From the NCBI GenBank assembly GCA_016716065.1, contig JADJXA010000006.1:124001-188000 (forward strand): DNA of 64,000 bases, read 5' to 3'. How positions within the stretch are numbered: the stretch's first letter is position 1; every line of letters begins with the position of its first letter. The notes under the pieces are model-generated. The model searched no databases and was not told the DNA's origin. It worked only from the letters and a program-made list of their open reading frames with translations. Position numbers and translations under genes: made by a program. Positions 1 to 10,293 of this stretch are shown here, piece after piece. The DNA comes from Candidatus Leptovillus gracilis (GTDB lineage Bacteria > Chloroflexota > Anaerolineae > Promineifilales > Promineifilaceae).

Positions 1-2180
1 CCGGCGGCGATGGCGGCGTTGAAGACCGCGCCTACGCTGACGGCCGGTTCGGGGGCGATTTCCTGCAAAATTTCGTGTTCCAGAGCCATGTCGAGCAGGC
101 CGCGCCAGAACAAAAACGCTTCGGGGCCAACGGCCGTTTGGTTAGGATAAGCCAGGGCGCGAATTTTGTTGCGCAGCAGGTCGAAGCTGATGCTTTCCGT
201 CTCCTCCAAGTCGTTGCGCTCCCAGCCGACGGTGAAGAGGCGAGGGGAATCGGGGTATGCTTTGGTGAGGAAGGTTTTGCCCAGGTAGTTGTGCGATTGG
301 TTGGAGGCGGCGGCGAATTTGAGCAGATGAAGGCGCTGGCTGAGGCGGGCGATCTGGCCGAAGACGACGACGGCCGCCTGACTAACGGCCGTTTGTTCCG
401 GGGTGGGGTTGGGCGTGTCTCCCAGGTCGGCAATGGCTTCTTTGGCGGCGATGCCCTCCAGTGAAAGCTCCACCATCGCCTGATAGGCGTCGTTGATCGC
501 CGCGGCGGGCACATCGTAGGCGGCAACCAGGGTGGTCCAGGAAGAAGTGAGGCTGAGGCGGGCTGTTTCGCCGCGAGATAGGCCGCTTACCAGGCCCACG
601 CCGCTGCGAGCGGCATAGCCAATGTCGTCGAATAGTTCGCGGCGGTAGGTCTCATTCACCTGACCAGGCCCGGAAAGGGTGAAGTCCAACCATTCAGCCA
701 CAACAAAATCTTGGCCGAAGGGGAAGGAGCTGAGCAGTTCGGTAAACGGCGTACCTTCGACCAGGGTTTCTGTTTCGCCAGCGACAAAATAGGGGGTATA
801 GGTATGCTGGGCGGTGACGGAGACCAACCCAACCTGGACATCGCTGGCGACCAGGTGGGCAAAGACAAGGGGTTCCCCAACCAGAGCGACGGTGTTGAAC
901 ACGGCCGTTAGCGGCTCCAACGTATACAAATGCGTGCCACCCACCGGGAAGGCGCTGTATTTCTCCACCACCAGACTGGCCGTGACTTTGTGGCGCAGAT
1001 TGTCCGGCAGCTCGGCGATCTGACCGCCGCCAGGGACGCCAAACACATCGCCCGGTTGGGCGGCGGGAAAGGAAGGGTCGAGCGCCGTCCAACCGCTGCC
1101 GGGCAGATACGCTTCGGCCCAGGCGTGGTTTTGCGCTTCGGCCAGCAGCGCCGGGTCGTTGGCCGGGTCGGCCACGTCGCTGCCGGGTAGAATGAGGCCG
1201 CTGGCAGCGGGCACGGCAGGGAACATGCTGGCGATGAGCGTTTGGGCGTGAGGCTGGCTGAGGCTGCCCAGACGGTAGGCGGCGGGCACGCCGCTGGCCC
1301 GCAGCAGAGCGATGAGCAGGCTGGCCTGGTCTATGCCGTTGCCGGCCTCGCTCCATAGTGCGCCGCGCGCGCCGCGCAGGCTGCCCTGGTAGCTTTCGTA
1401 ACCCAGGCCGCGCACAAAGTCAAAAATGGCGAGGGGATCGTGGCCGAGTTCGGCCGCTTTGCGGCTGACGTAGTTATCGGCGCAGTTGGCGTCTGGGGTG
1501 CAGACGAGCCATTGGGCGAAGCCGTCGGGAGCCAGGCGGATGGGGGAAACGGCCGTTTCCACGCCTATGCCGCGCCAACTGCCAACCGCTGCCGCGCCAG
1601 AATCCAAATTCACAAAATCAGCCGCTGATGACGGGAGGGTGAGGGTGATGACCAGGTTGGTCGCGCCGAGGGGGGGGATGTCGCCTAAATTGAAGGCCAG
1701 GTTCCCCCCGCTTTGGTCGGCGGGGTAGGAGGCGGCGATGAAGCTGGTCTGGGCATTGGTGAGCTGGATGGCGAGATGCGCGCCGCGCACGGTGTTGGCG
1801 TCGGCGGCAAAGTCAGCGGCGCTGATGGCGGCCAGGGTGTCGGTGATGGTCGCGCCGGGCGCGGCTTCCGGGCGGGTGGTAGGTGGCAGGGTGTTGCGTA
1901 GGGTGTAGGTGATAACGGCCGTGCCCCCTGCCTGGTAGGTGGATTGGGAGTGGGCGAGGGTGAGGGGATGGAGGACGGCGGGAGTGGCGGCGGTGACGGC
2001 CGTGCCTGCTTCTGGCGTGTGGTCAACGGCGGGTGTGGGGGGAACGGCCGTTTGCGCTTGCGCAGGTGCGGCCGGCCAGAAACCGACAATTGGCAGGAAT
2101 GATTGCAGCAACAATCCCAGGCAGACGAACAGGGACACCAACCGATAAGCATTACTTTTGTGGCTCATATTATCATTCAT
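1..2180 (-). CDS. Secreted transglutaminase-like domain protein (partial, runs off left edge)
   Basis: An uninterrupted minus-strand frame runs from 2180 off the window edge, about 726 codons. The N-terminus has a signal peptide (hydrophobic run LVSLFVCLGLLL, then Ala-rich cleavage region APAQA), a Thr/Pro/Ala-rich stretch, and a region resembling DUF11-like beta-sandwich repeats (AGGTAVITYTL). A transglutaminase-core-like segment follows: GNGIDQASLLIALLRASG, then NHAWAEAYLPGSGWTALDPSF, which supplies the His and Asp of a triad. I see no Cys where the nucleophile is expected, so catalysis is doubtful. ATG at 2180 overlaps the stop of the upstream small gene as ATGA; an in-frame ATG at 2168 is an alternative. 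In Chloroflexota such domains often head very large surface proteins, which I infer here. Confidence 0.72.
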   Translation of the reverse strand, partial: MNDNMSHKSNAYRLVSLFVCLGLLLQSFLPIVGFWPAAPAQAQTAVPPTPAVDHTPEAGTAVTAATPAVLHPLTLAHSQSTYQAGGTAVITYTLRNTLPPTTRPEAAPGATITDTLAAISAADFAADANTVRGAHLAIQLTNAQTSFIAASYPADQSGGNLAFNLGDIPPLGATNLVITLTLPSSAADFVNLDSGAAAVGSWRGIGVETAVSPIRLAPDGFAQWLVCTPDANCADNYVSRKAAELGHDPLAIFDFVRGLGYESYQGSLRGARGALWSEAGNGIDQASLLIALLRASGVPAAYRLGSLSQPHAQTLIASMFPAVPAASGLILPGSDVADPANDPALLAEAQNHAWAEAYLPGSGWTALDPSFPAAQPGDVFGVPGGGQIAELPDNLRHKVTASLVVEKYSAFPVGGTHLYTLEPLTAVFNTVALVGEPLVFAHLVASDVQVGLVSVTAQHTYTPYFVAGETETLVEGTPFTELLSSFPFGQDFVVAEWLDFTLSGPGQVNETYRRELFDDIGYAARSGVGLVSGLSRGETARLSLTSSWTTLVAAYDVPAAAINDAYQAMVELSLEGIAAKEAIADLGDTPNPTPEQTAVSQAAVVVFGQIARLSQRLHLLKFAAASNQSHNYLGKTFLTKAYPDSPRLFTVGWERNDLEETESISFDLLRNKIRALAYPNQTAVGPEAFLFWRGLLDMALEHEILQEIAPEPAVSVGAVFNAAIAA

Positions 2181-2377
2181 CCTTTGACTTTGGGAGAGTT
2201 CAAGAGTTTTTCCTGCAAAAAAATCCATAACTGCTCCGGCGCGGCAAAACTACGTTTTTCGCCAGTGTGGGGGTTTTCAGCCGTGGCCCGCCAGGGCGCG
2301 TCCGGCTCTTCGCGCCAGAAGCGCAACATATAGGCCAGATAATCGGCCGTTGGCGGTGGAGCAGGTTCTTGTGTCAT
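2177..2377 (-). CDS. Small conserved hypothetical protein (66 aa)
   Basis: A 66-residue acidic protein beginning MTQEPAPPPTADYLAYML. The core reads WRATAENPHTGEKRSFAAPE followed by LWIFLQEKL. I recall similar short proteins (LAYMLRLWRE...WRA...PHTGER.GF) as conserved hypotheticals in Chloroflexota, but cannot assign a function. Its TGA overlaps the ATG of the transglutaminase-like gene downstream (ATGA, 2177-2180), so the two are probably translationally coupled. No membrane segment or signal peptide is visible. Confidence 0.6.
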   Translation of the reverse strand: MTQEPAPPPTADYLAYMLRFWREEPDAPWRATAENPHTGEKRSFAAPEQLWIFLQEKLLNSPKVKG

Positions 2378-2401
2378 ATCTATCTTTCGCAGGCCGACCG
2401 G

Positions 2402-2420
2402 ACAGGTTTGGCAAACCTGT
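2402..2420. repeat. 19-bp palindrome between divergent genes
   Basis: Perfect inverted repeat ACAGGTTTG / CAAACCTGT around one central G. It lies about 15 bp upstream of a TATAAT box facing the SARP-type regulator. It could be an operator, or one of the small extragenic palindromes scattered in this genome; related CAGGTT/CAGGTCT palindromes occur at 18496-18510 and 21665-21697. Confidence 0.5.
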
Positions 2421-2435
2421 TGGTCTGTTTTCCGC

Positions 2436-2441
2436 TATAAT
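2436..2441 (+). promoter_or_regulatory. -10 box (TATAAT) upstream of the SARP regulator
   Basis: Exact TATAAT 72 bp before the ATG at 2513. No good -35 lies at 16-18 bp; the palindrome 2402-2420 occupies part of that region, so activator or repressor control is possible. Confidence 0.4.
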
Positions 2442-2512
2442 GGGACAGTCTAACGAGTAAACGATCAGGAATCGATCCAATCAACAACGTAAAGCTACCT
2501 ACGGCCGCCAAT

Positions 2513-5500
2513 ATGAGCGAAATGCTGCGAATCTACCTGCTAGGAACCATACGGATTGAGCAAAACGGCCGTCCCCTGACCGACCTGGGCACGCGCAAAG
2601 CGGAGGCGCTGCTGGCCTATCTGGTGTGCCAGGCACGGCCGTTTCCCCGCGAAACCCTGGCCGAACTGCTCTGGGAAGACCGCGACCCGCAGCAAGCCCT
2701 GGCAAATTTGCGTTCCCTGCTCTCCGGGATGCGCAATCAACTTGCCCCGTTTCTCACCATCACCCGCCAGACCGTCGCCTTCAACCACAACAGCGACTAT
2801 TGGCTGGATGTGGACGAATTTAATCGCTTGGTGACGGCCAGCGCAGAGCAGGCCGTCGGTCAAAACGAGCCACCCGCCATCAGCCACCCGCTCCAACAAG
2901 CCGTCGAGCTGTACCGGGGCGATTTCCTGGCTGGTTTTTATGTGCGCGAAAGCCGGGGGTTTGAGGAATGGGTCTTGCTGGAGCGGGAACGGTTGCAGCG
3001 CAAGGCTATTGCTGCCCTAAGGCGCCTGGTGGATGACGCCCTAAACAACAGCGATTACGCCATCGGCCTGCGCTGCGTGGAGCAGCTGCTGGTTTTGGAT
3101 AACCTGAGCGAACGCGCTCATCGCGAAAAAATCCTGCTGTTGGCGCGGAGCGGCCAGACCAACGCCGCCCTACACCATTATAAAACCTACCGCCAACTGC
3201 TGGCCGACGAATTGGCTGTCGCCCCCGCGCCAGAAACCGAGGCGCTGGCGGCGCGTATCCGGGCGGCGCGCGGCGGTCTGCGGCACAATTTGCCGCCACA
3301 GGCAACACCGTTTATCGGTCGCGGCCGCGAACTGGCAGAATTACGGGCGCGGCTGTCATCGCCAGGCTGCCGGCTGCTGACGCTGCTGGGACCCGGCGGT
3401 ATGGGCAAAACACGGCTGGCGCTGGCCGTGGCCGAAGGACTAACGGCGACACAGCCGGGCCTGTTTTTGAACGGCATTCGCTATGTGTCCCTGGCCGGGC
3501 TGGCCGGACCGGCGCTGCTGCCAACGGCCGTTGCCGAAGCGTGTGGTCTGCAATTCCAGGGCGCGGCCGATCCCCTGGCCCAATTGACAGCCTTCCTGAA
3601 ACCTCTGGAAATGTTGTTGGTCCTGGACAACTTCGAGCATTTGTTTGGCCCACAGTTTGGACCATTGGACGGCGTGGACATGCTGCTGACCATCCTGCAA
3701 GAAGCACCGCTGGTGAAACTATTTGTCACCAGCCGGGCGCGGCTGCAACTTCAGGAAGAGTGGGTCTTCGACCTGGCGGGTTTGGACTATCCGGTTGAGG
3801 CGGGGGCAGCCGATTGGTTGCAGTACAGCGCCATTCACCTGTTCCAACAACACGCCAGCCGACTGCACCACAACTTCGTCCCCACCGCGGACGATTACCA
3901 GGCCATTGCTCAGGTTTGCCGCCTGCTGGAAGGGCAGCCGTTGGGCATCGAGCTGGCGGCGGCCTGGGTGCGTGACTTTAACTGCCCGCAAATCGCCCGG
4001 CAGATTCAGGCCGACGTGGCCTTTTTGTCTACCACGCTGCGCAATGTCCCGGCGCGTCATCGCAGCTTAACGGCCGTTTTCGACCACTCCTGGCAGCTTC
4101 TCAGCCCGGTTGAACAGGCCATTTTTGCCCGTCTCGCCATCTTTCAGAGCGATTTCAGCGCCCCGGCCGCGTTAGCCATCGCCGCCGCCAACCCGAGCGA
4201 CCTGGCCGGGTTGGCGGCCAAATCGTTGTTAAGGCAGGGGGGAAACGGCCGTTACGACATCCACGAACTGCTGCGCCAATATGCCACCCAACACCTGGCC
4301 GGGCAAGAAGGCGAATTGGAAGCAACGGCCGTGCGCCACGCCACATTCTACCTGGATTTACTGGCGCAGCAGGGCGATGGCGAAAGCGCCGAGCAACGCC
4401 AGACCATTCTGGCCGAGCTGCCCAATGTCCGTACCGCCTGGGATTGGGCTGCCCGCCAGCAAGAAGAGGCGCTGTTGTTACGCGCCGCCAAACCGCTGCA
4501 CGGCTTCTACAGCATCCAAAGCTGGTTTCAGGAGGGTCTGGAAGCGTTCCAGTTTGCCCTGATGCATCTGTCCACTCATCCCGAAGGGCGCGCCCTGGTG
4601 CTGTGCGACTTGCTCAGCCGCAAAGCGCGGCTCCACATTCATGTGGGGCAGTTGGCGGCAGCGCGTTACGCCCTGGACGAGGCGCAGACCTATCTGCCGC
4701 AAGTAACCGACAGCGAACGCCATTCTACCATACTGGGTTATCTGGCTATTACCTACTTTTATGCCGGAGATTTTGCCCAGGCGAGCCAGCTGGCCGCCGA
4801 AAGCCTACGCCTGGCCGAATTGGCCGATGATCTGGGCGGCATAGGCTTTGCCCATAACCTCATCGGCACTTGTTACAAAGCGTCCGGCGAGTATGATCTG
4901 GCCGAAAGCCATTTTCAGCATTCGGCAGCCGCCTACCGCCGGTTAGAAGACGACCTGGGCCTGGCTATGACCTTGAACAATTTAGGTAATCTGGCGCAGG
5001 CCAGAGGCGATTTTGCCGGGGCGCAGGCGAATTATCTGGCTTGCAGCCGCCTGTTCAAAGCGCTGGACCACCAACACGGGGCGGCGACAACGTTGTCCAA
5101 CGCGGGGCGGCTGGCGCTGAAGCAGGGCGATTATGAGCAGGCGCGGCAGCTTTTGGCGGAGAGCCTGACCCTTAAGCGGCAGCAGCAAGATGAACGGGGC
5201 ACGGCCGTTGCCCTGGTCGGTTTGGGCAATGTGTCGCTGACCACGGACACATTACCCAGGCAGAAGCCGAACTGGTGGAAGCGCTCGCCCTGGCGCAGCG
5301 CAGCGGCGACATGAAACTGACGCTGGAGGCGCTGAGCGCTCTGGCGGCGCTGGCCTTTCGCCGCGGCCGGCCGGACGTGGCCGGGCAGTTGTTGATCTTT
5401 ATCCTGGGCCACAAAGCCACCGCCCAGGAGGTGCGCGACGCGGCCAATGAACTATTGAGCCACCTTCCCCCTACAGGATTGACGATGAGGAAGGAGATAG

Positions 5501-5538
5501 ATTTGGCAACGGCCGTTGCCCTGGCAACCAGCGCCTGA
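2513..5538 (+). CDS. SARP/AfsR-type transcriptional regulator, BTAD + NB-ARC ATPase + TPR (frameshifted)
   Basis: The N-terminus (about residues 1-95) is a winged-helix DNA-binding domain of the SARP type (LRIYLLGTIRIEQNGRPL, TRKAEALLAYL). A bacterial transcriptional activation domain follows (about 100-245). An NB-ARC/STAND ATPase comes next, with Walker A GPGGMGKT near residue 293 and a Walker B-like LLVLDNFEHL near 367. The rest is TPR repeats (ALDEAQTYL, LNNLGNLAQARGDFAGAQ). STAND regulators act as ligand-gated switches. The frame breaks near 5245-5255: GNVSLTT continues in the -1 frame as GHITQAEAELVEALALAQRSG and reaches TGA at 5538. One missing base explains it. Without the correction the protein ends at 5314 with a nonsense tail. 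Target genes are unknown; the divergent secreted-protein gene is one candidate. Confidence 0.85.
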
Positions 5539-5565
5539 CAACATTATTTTCGTACCCGTTCACGC

Positions 5566-5634
5566 CCCCTTGCAAATCCTCCCGGAGGCTGACAAGACAG
5601 TCAGAGATTCACTCGCTTCAGCCTCCAGGAGGGT
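5566..5634 (+). repeat. 69-nt dispersed hairpin element, copy 1
   Basis: Nearly identical in sequence, length and orientation to 63821-63889. Both start CCCCTTGCAAATCCTCCCGG and end in a GCCTCC-GGAGGG arm that pairs with the first arm. In this copy the right arm has one mismatch (CCAGG). Outer arms CCGTTCAC / GTGAACGG extend the hairpin here only. It occupies most of the 430-bp gap before gyrA. Confidence 0.7.
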
Positions 5635-5847
5635 GAACGGTTACTTATTTTCTTACTCTGCAAAGGCCCCGTTGGAGGGGCATTGTTTGATAAATCGGCA
5701 GCTTTTGCGCCGGAGCAAAGCGCGCCCAAAACCGGGCATGGAACAGCCGCTTCTTGCCCCTGATTTAAGCGGCATTTTATAACAGCCCCACGATTCGCAT
5801 CTGTCCTTTTTCCCCCTACAAAACTCGTTAAAACGACCAGATTGAGA

Positions 5848-5853
5848 TATAAT
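5848..5853 (+). promoter_or_regulatory. -10 box upstream of gyrA
   Basis: TATAAT lies inside the palindrome GAGATATAATTATCTC (5844-5859), about 120 bp before the gyrA start. No convincing -35 was found. Cell-division and topology genes often have such supercoiling-sensitive promoters, but that link is only inferred. Confidence 0.4.
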
Positions 5854-5887
5854 TATCTCTGGAAAAAATCATGATTTCGGGTCGTCA

Positions 5888-5914
5888 GCCACCCCAAAAA
5901 ATGGTGGCCTTTTT
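5888..5914 (+). terminator. Terminator-like hairpin in the gyrA leader
   Basis: Stem GCCACC (5888-5893) pairs with GGTGGC (5903-5908) and is followed by a short T run. It lies between the putative -10 and the gyrA start, so it would be either the end of upstream transcription or a leader attenuator. Confidence 0.4.
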
Positions 5915-5971
5915 ACTGTAAAGACCCTGAGAAAAATTCCCCGCCCATGACCCAAATCACGGAGGTTTCAT

Positions 5972-8559
5972 TTGGAAATCGGCTCTGTTAATACCATAGA
6001 CATCAACTGGGAGATGCGCAATTCTTACCTCGACTACGCCATGAGCGTCATCGTCTCCCGCGCTTTACCCGATGCCCGCGACGGCCTAAAGCCCGTGCAT
6101 CGGCGAATTTTATACGCCATGCACGACATGGGCATCCGCGCCAACACCCCCCATCGCAAAAGCGCCCGCATCGTCGGCGAAGTATTGGGCAAATACCATC
6201 CCCACGGCGATTCATCCGTCTACGATGCCATGGTGCGCATGGCCCAAGAGTTTTCCATGCGCTACATGCTGGTAGACGGCCAGGGCAACTTTGGCAGCAT
6301 AGATGGCGACAGCGCCGCCGCCATGCGCTATACCGAAGCCCGCCTGGCCCGTATTGCCAATGAACTGCTAGATGACATAGACAAAAACACCGTCGAATTT
6401 GTGCCCAACTTCGACGACAGCCTGACCGAACCAGACTTACTGCCCGCCCGCCTGCCCAATCTGCTGCTCAATGGCTCCTCCGGCATCGCCGTAGGCATGG
6501 CGACCAATATCCCACCCCATAACCTCAACGAAGTGTGCGACGCCATCATTCACCTGATAGACCATCAGCATGATTGGGAAGAGGTCACACTAGACGATTT
6601 GATGCAGTACGTCAAAGGGCCAGACTTCCCCACCGGCGGTAAATTGCTAGGCGCCGAAGGGGTACGCAGCGCCTACGCCACCGCGGCCGGGTGATTATTC
6701 GCGGTGTGGCGATCATTGAAGAAATTCCCGGCAAAAGCGACCGGCAGCGTATCAACATCAGCGAACTGCCCTTCCAGGTGAATAAAGCGATGCTCATCGA
6801 GCGCATCGCTGAACTGGCCACCAGCGGCGTTATCCCCGATATTTCCGATTTGCGCGACTCATCAGACCGGAATGGCATCTCGGTCATCGTTGAGTTGAAG
6901 CGGGGCACACAGCCGATGAAGGTGCTGAATCAGTTGTACAAGCACACGGCGCTGCAAACCACGTTCGGCATCCAGATGTTGGCTCTGGTAGACAAACAGC
7001 CCCGTTTGCTGTCGCTGAAGCGCGCCCTGCAAATCCACATTGACCACCGGATGGACGTGATCACTCGCCGCACCCAGTTTGACCTGGACAAGGCGCTAAA
7101 ACGGCAGCATATTTTGGAAGGGCTGCTCATCGCCCTGGACCATCTGGACGAAGTAATCGAAACCATTCGCCGCTCGATGGACGCCGAAGACGCCCGCACG
7201 CAGTTGATGACCCGCTTTGGCCTGACCGAAGCGCAGGCGACGGCGATTCTGGATATGCAGCTGCGCCGCCTGGCCGCTCTGGAACGGCAAAAAATTGACG
7301 ACGAGTATAAGGAGATTACGGCTCACATCGCCTATTTGCGCGGTTTGCTGGAAGACAGCGCCAAAATTTTAGCCCTGATTAAAGAAGACTTGTTAGCCAT
7401 TAAAGAGCAATATGGTGATGCGCGGCGGTCGGAAATTGCCTATGGGTTGGATTCCGACATCAACATGGAGGATTTGATCAAGGATGAGGACGTCTTTATC
7501 TCCATTACGCAGCGGGGTTATGTGAAACGGACGCCGGTGACGGCGTATCGGCTGCAAGGACGCGGTGGGAAGGGGTTGATCGGCATGACAACGCGGGAGC
7601 AGGACCAACTCGAACACCTGTTTGCCGCCGGCACGCTGAACAGCATTTTGTTTTTCTCCAATTTTGGCAAGGTGTATGCCATCAAGGCGTATGAAATCCC
7701 GGAATTAGACCGCACGGCCAAAGGCACAAACCTGATGAACATTTTGCCGCTGCTGCCGGAGGAAAAGATTACGGCCGCTTTGCCGGTGGTAGACTTTGAA
7801 GACGCTGAATACCTGGTGATGGTGACGTGGAACGGCCGTATCAAGCGCGTCGAGATCAATCAGTTCAACAACGTGCGCCCCAGTGGTCTCATCGCCATTT
7901 CTCTGGACGATGGCGACCAGTTGAACTGGGTTAAACTGACCCATGGCGACCAGGACATCATCCTGGTCAGCGAGCAGGGGCGCGGCATTCGCTTCAACGA
8001 GGAAGATGTGCGCCCCATGGGCCGGTCGGCGGCCGGGGTGAAAGCAATGAGCCTGGACGACTGGGACCACATCGCCGGAGCCGACGTGGTAACGCCAGAC
8101 GACGACTTGTTGGTTATCACCGAAAAGGGGTATGGCAAACGCACGCCGTTGGATGAATACCGGCAGCAGGGCCGCTATGGGCAGGGGGTGCGGGCGATGA
8201 TTTTAACGCCAGAACGCACCGGAAAAATTGTCAACGCGCGGGTAGTAACCACCGGTGACGAAGTGACCTGTATCTCGGCCAACGGCATCATCTTGCGCAC
8301 CGGGGCCAATACCATTTCGCAGCAAAGCCGCTTAACGCAAGGCGTGCGGGTGATGGACTTGCGCGTCGGCGACTCCGTGGCCTCGGTTGCCGTGCTGCGG
8401 GAAGGGATGTTGTCGCGCGCCAATGGTCACGAAGAAACCAATGGTCACGAAGAAACCAATGGTCACGAAGAAACCAATGGTCAGCAAGAGAACAACGGAC
8501 ACGAGGAAAATGGGGAAACGGCCGTGCCACAACCCGACACGCCGTCAACGGAACAATAA
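5972..8559 (+). CDS. gyrA: DNA gyrase subunit A (frameshifted)
   Basis: GyrA forms the A2B2 gyrase that introduces negative supercoils. The breakage-reunion domain is clear: the quinolone region HPHGDSSVYDAMVR (Ser81 and Asp85 match the susceptible type), the catalytic Tyr120 in AMRYTEARL, then the C-terminal beta-pinwheel with a GyrA-box-like QGRGGKG. The start is TTG at 5972, chosen because GGAGGT sits 6 nt upstream. The frame breaks at 6683-6692: SAYAT runs into a stop, while the -1 frame continues RVIIRGVAIIEEIPGKSD. One or four missing bases in the run ACCGCGGCCGGG would restore the family motif ATGRGRV. The whole, about 862 residues, is normal for GyrA. The tail holds an 18-bp tandem repeat (HEETNG units). 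Confidence 0.93.
8422..8475 (+). repeat. 18-bp tandem repeat in the gyrA 3' end
   Basis: Three perfect copies of an 18-bp unit starting AATGGTCACGAAG, plus a partial fourth, encode NGHEET repeats in the acidic GyrA tail. This part is outside the folded pinwheel and is probably length-variable. Confidence 0.85.
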
Positions 8560-8560
8560 A

Positions 8561-8616
8561 GAGCAGCGGGTGGCGAGCAGCTGGTAAGAACCCTGGCTGC
8601 TCGCCACCCACTGCTC
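8561..8616. terminator. Bidirectional terminator between gyrA and rny
   Basis: A 21-bp inverted repeat (8561-8581 against 8596-8616) with one mismatch and a 14-nt loop fills the gap between two convergent genes. No clear T run flanks it, but the size, stability and position fit a shared transcription end. Confidence 0.65.
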
Positions 8617-8619
8617 GCT

Positions 8620-10157
8620 CTACTTGGCAAAACCAACGGCCCGCGTTTCGCGGATCACCGTCACCTGAATCTGGCCCGGATACTGCATACTGTCTTCAAT
8701 GGTGCGGGCAATGTCCTTAGACAGGCGCATCGCCCCCAGGTCGTCAATCGCCCCCGGCTTCACCAGAATACGAATCTCGCGTCCGGCCTGCAAGGCATAG
8801 GCGCTTTCCACACCCTCATACGAGGTAGCAATGTCTTCCAGAGTACGCACCCGCTTGATGTAATTCTCCAGGCTCTCGCGCGCGCCCCCGGCCGCGCCCC
8901 AGAAATAGCGTCGGCCGTTTCCACAATGATCGCTTCCACCGACTCTTGCTCCACTTCGTGATGGTGGGAGGCAATGGCGTTGACGACAATAGGCGGCACG
9001 CGGAAACGCTTGGCAAATTCCGCGCCCAGCATGGCGTGGGTCCCTTCTTGTTCGTGGTCCATCGCTTTGCCCAGGTCATGCAGCAGGGCGCCCATTTTCG
9101 CCATTTCCACGTTGGCGCCCAGCTCAGAGGCCAATACTGAAGCGATTTTGGCCGCTTCCACCGAATGGTGCAGTTGATTCTGACCGTAGGAAGTGCGGTA
9201 CTTCAGGCGGCCCAACATGCGCAAGATTTGCGGATTGAGGCCGTGGACGTTGGCCTCGTAGGCGGCCTGTTCGCCAGCTTCTTTGATGATTTGTTCCACT
9301 TCTTTGCTGGCGTCTTTCAGCAGTTTTTCGATGCGGGCGGGATGGATACGGCCGTCCACAATCAGCTTCTCCAACGCCCGGCGGGCAATCTCGCGGCGCA
9401 CGGGGTCAAAACTGGAGACCGTCACCGCTTCGGGGGTGTCGTCCACCACAATGTCTACTCCGGCTGCCTGCTCAAAGGCGCGGATATTACGGCCGTTCCG
9501 ACCAATAATCCGCCCCTTCATTTCCTCATTGGGCAGCGGAACCACGGAAACCGTCATCTCGGCCACCTGGTCACTGGCAATGCGCTGCATCGCCATGGCA
9601 ATCAGATTCCGCGCTTTGGCATCGGCCGTTTCGCGCGCTTCGTCTTCTACCTCGCGCATCACGCGGGCCATATCCTGACGCGCTTCTTTTTCCACCTCAG
9701 CGAGCAGCACGTCTCTGGCCTGTTCCACCGTCATATCGGCCACTTCTTGCAGCTTCTGGCGCTGAAGTTCTTCCTCTTGCAGCAAATCGTTAAAACTTTT
9801 ATCCAGGCGACTTTGCCGCTTGTTTAGCTTTTGTTCTCGTTGTTCCAGTTTGACAGCCTGCCGGTCTTGGGCGGCGCTGCGATTGTCTACCCGCTCTTCC
9901 GCTTTTGCCAGGTCGTCATACCGTTTTTCAATCACCTTTTCCGCCTCCAAACGAAGCTGTTTGGCTTCGTTGGCAGCGGTACTTAAAATTTGCTCAGACT
10001 CTCTTTCAGTCGCCTCTCGGCGACGTTCCAGCTCTTCGTTAAATTGCTGTAAGGCCTCTTCTGTGCGGGGCTTTAAAACGTACCACACCACCGCCGCAGC
10101 CACGGCCGCGCCAATGATGACCCCAATCAAGATGCCTAGCCATAATCCTCCGGGCAT
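8620..10157 (-). CDS. rny: Ribonuclease Y (frameshifted)
   Basis: Membrane-anchored endoribonuclease that starts mRNA decay. An N-terminal transmembrane helix (WLGILIGVIIGAAVAAAVVW) leads into a long charged coiled coil. A KH domain (MKGRIIGRNGRNIRAFE, near residue 220) binds RNA. The HD domain (LLHDLGKAMDHE, near 360) holds the metal-binding catalytic residues. The frame breaks at about 8877-8886: the conserved ADAISGARPGAR should continue RESLENYIKRV, which lies in the next frame and runs to TAG at 8620. One base lost from a CGCCGC run explains it. Corrected length is about 512 residues, normal for the family. It converges with gyrA. Confidence 0.92.
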
Positions 10158-10293
10158 GTTTGTTCTCCTTAAAAAGTGGATGCAGGCCGGCCCATTTTGC
10201 TAGATGCGCCAGACCTGTTAAGGTGCTTCAGGTTTGCAGTTTTTACTTGGGCGTACACGGCCGCAGCCGGGCACCCCAGGGTGGTTAGACCAT
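10158..10293. other. Short intergenic gap rny-recX
   Basis: No gene is seen. It holds an imperfect CAGACCTG...CAGGTTTG inverted repeat near 10210-10235, of the same kind as the palindromes at 18496 and 21665. Confidence 0.4.

Noticed and set aside
5516..5782. Small gene of 88 codons downstream of the SARP gene
   Set aside because: It crosses the dispersed hairpin repeat and overlaps the SARP reading frame.
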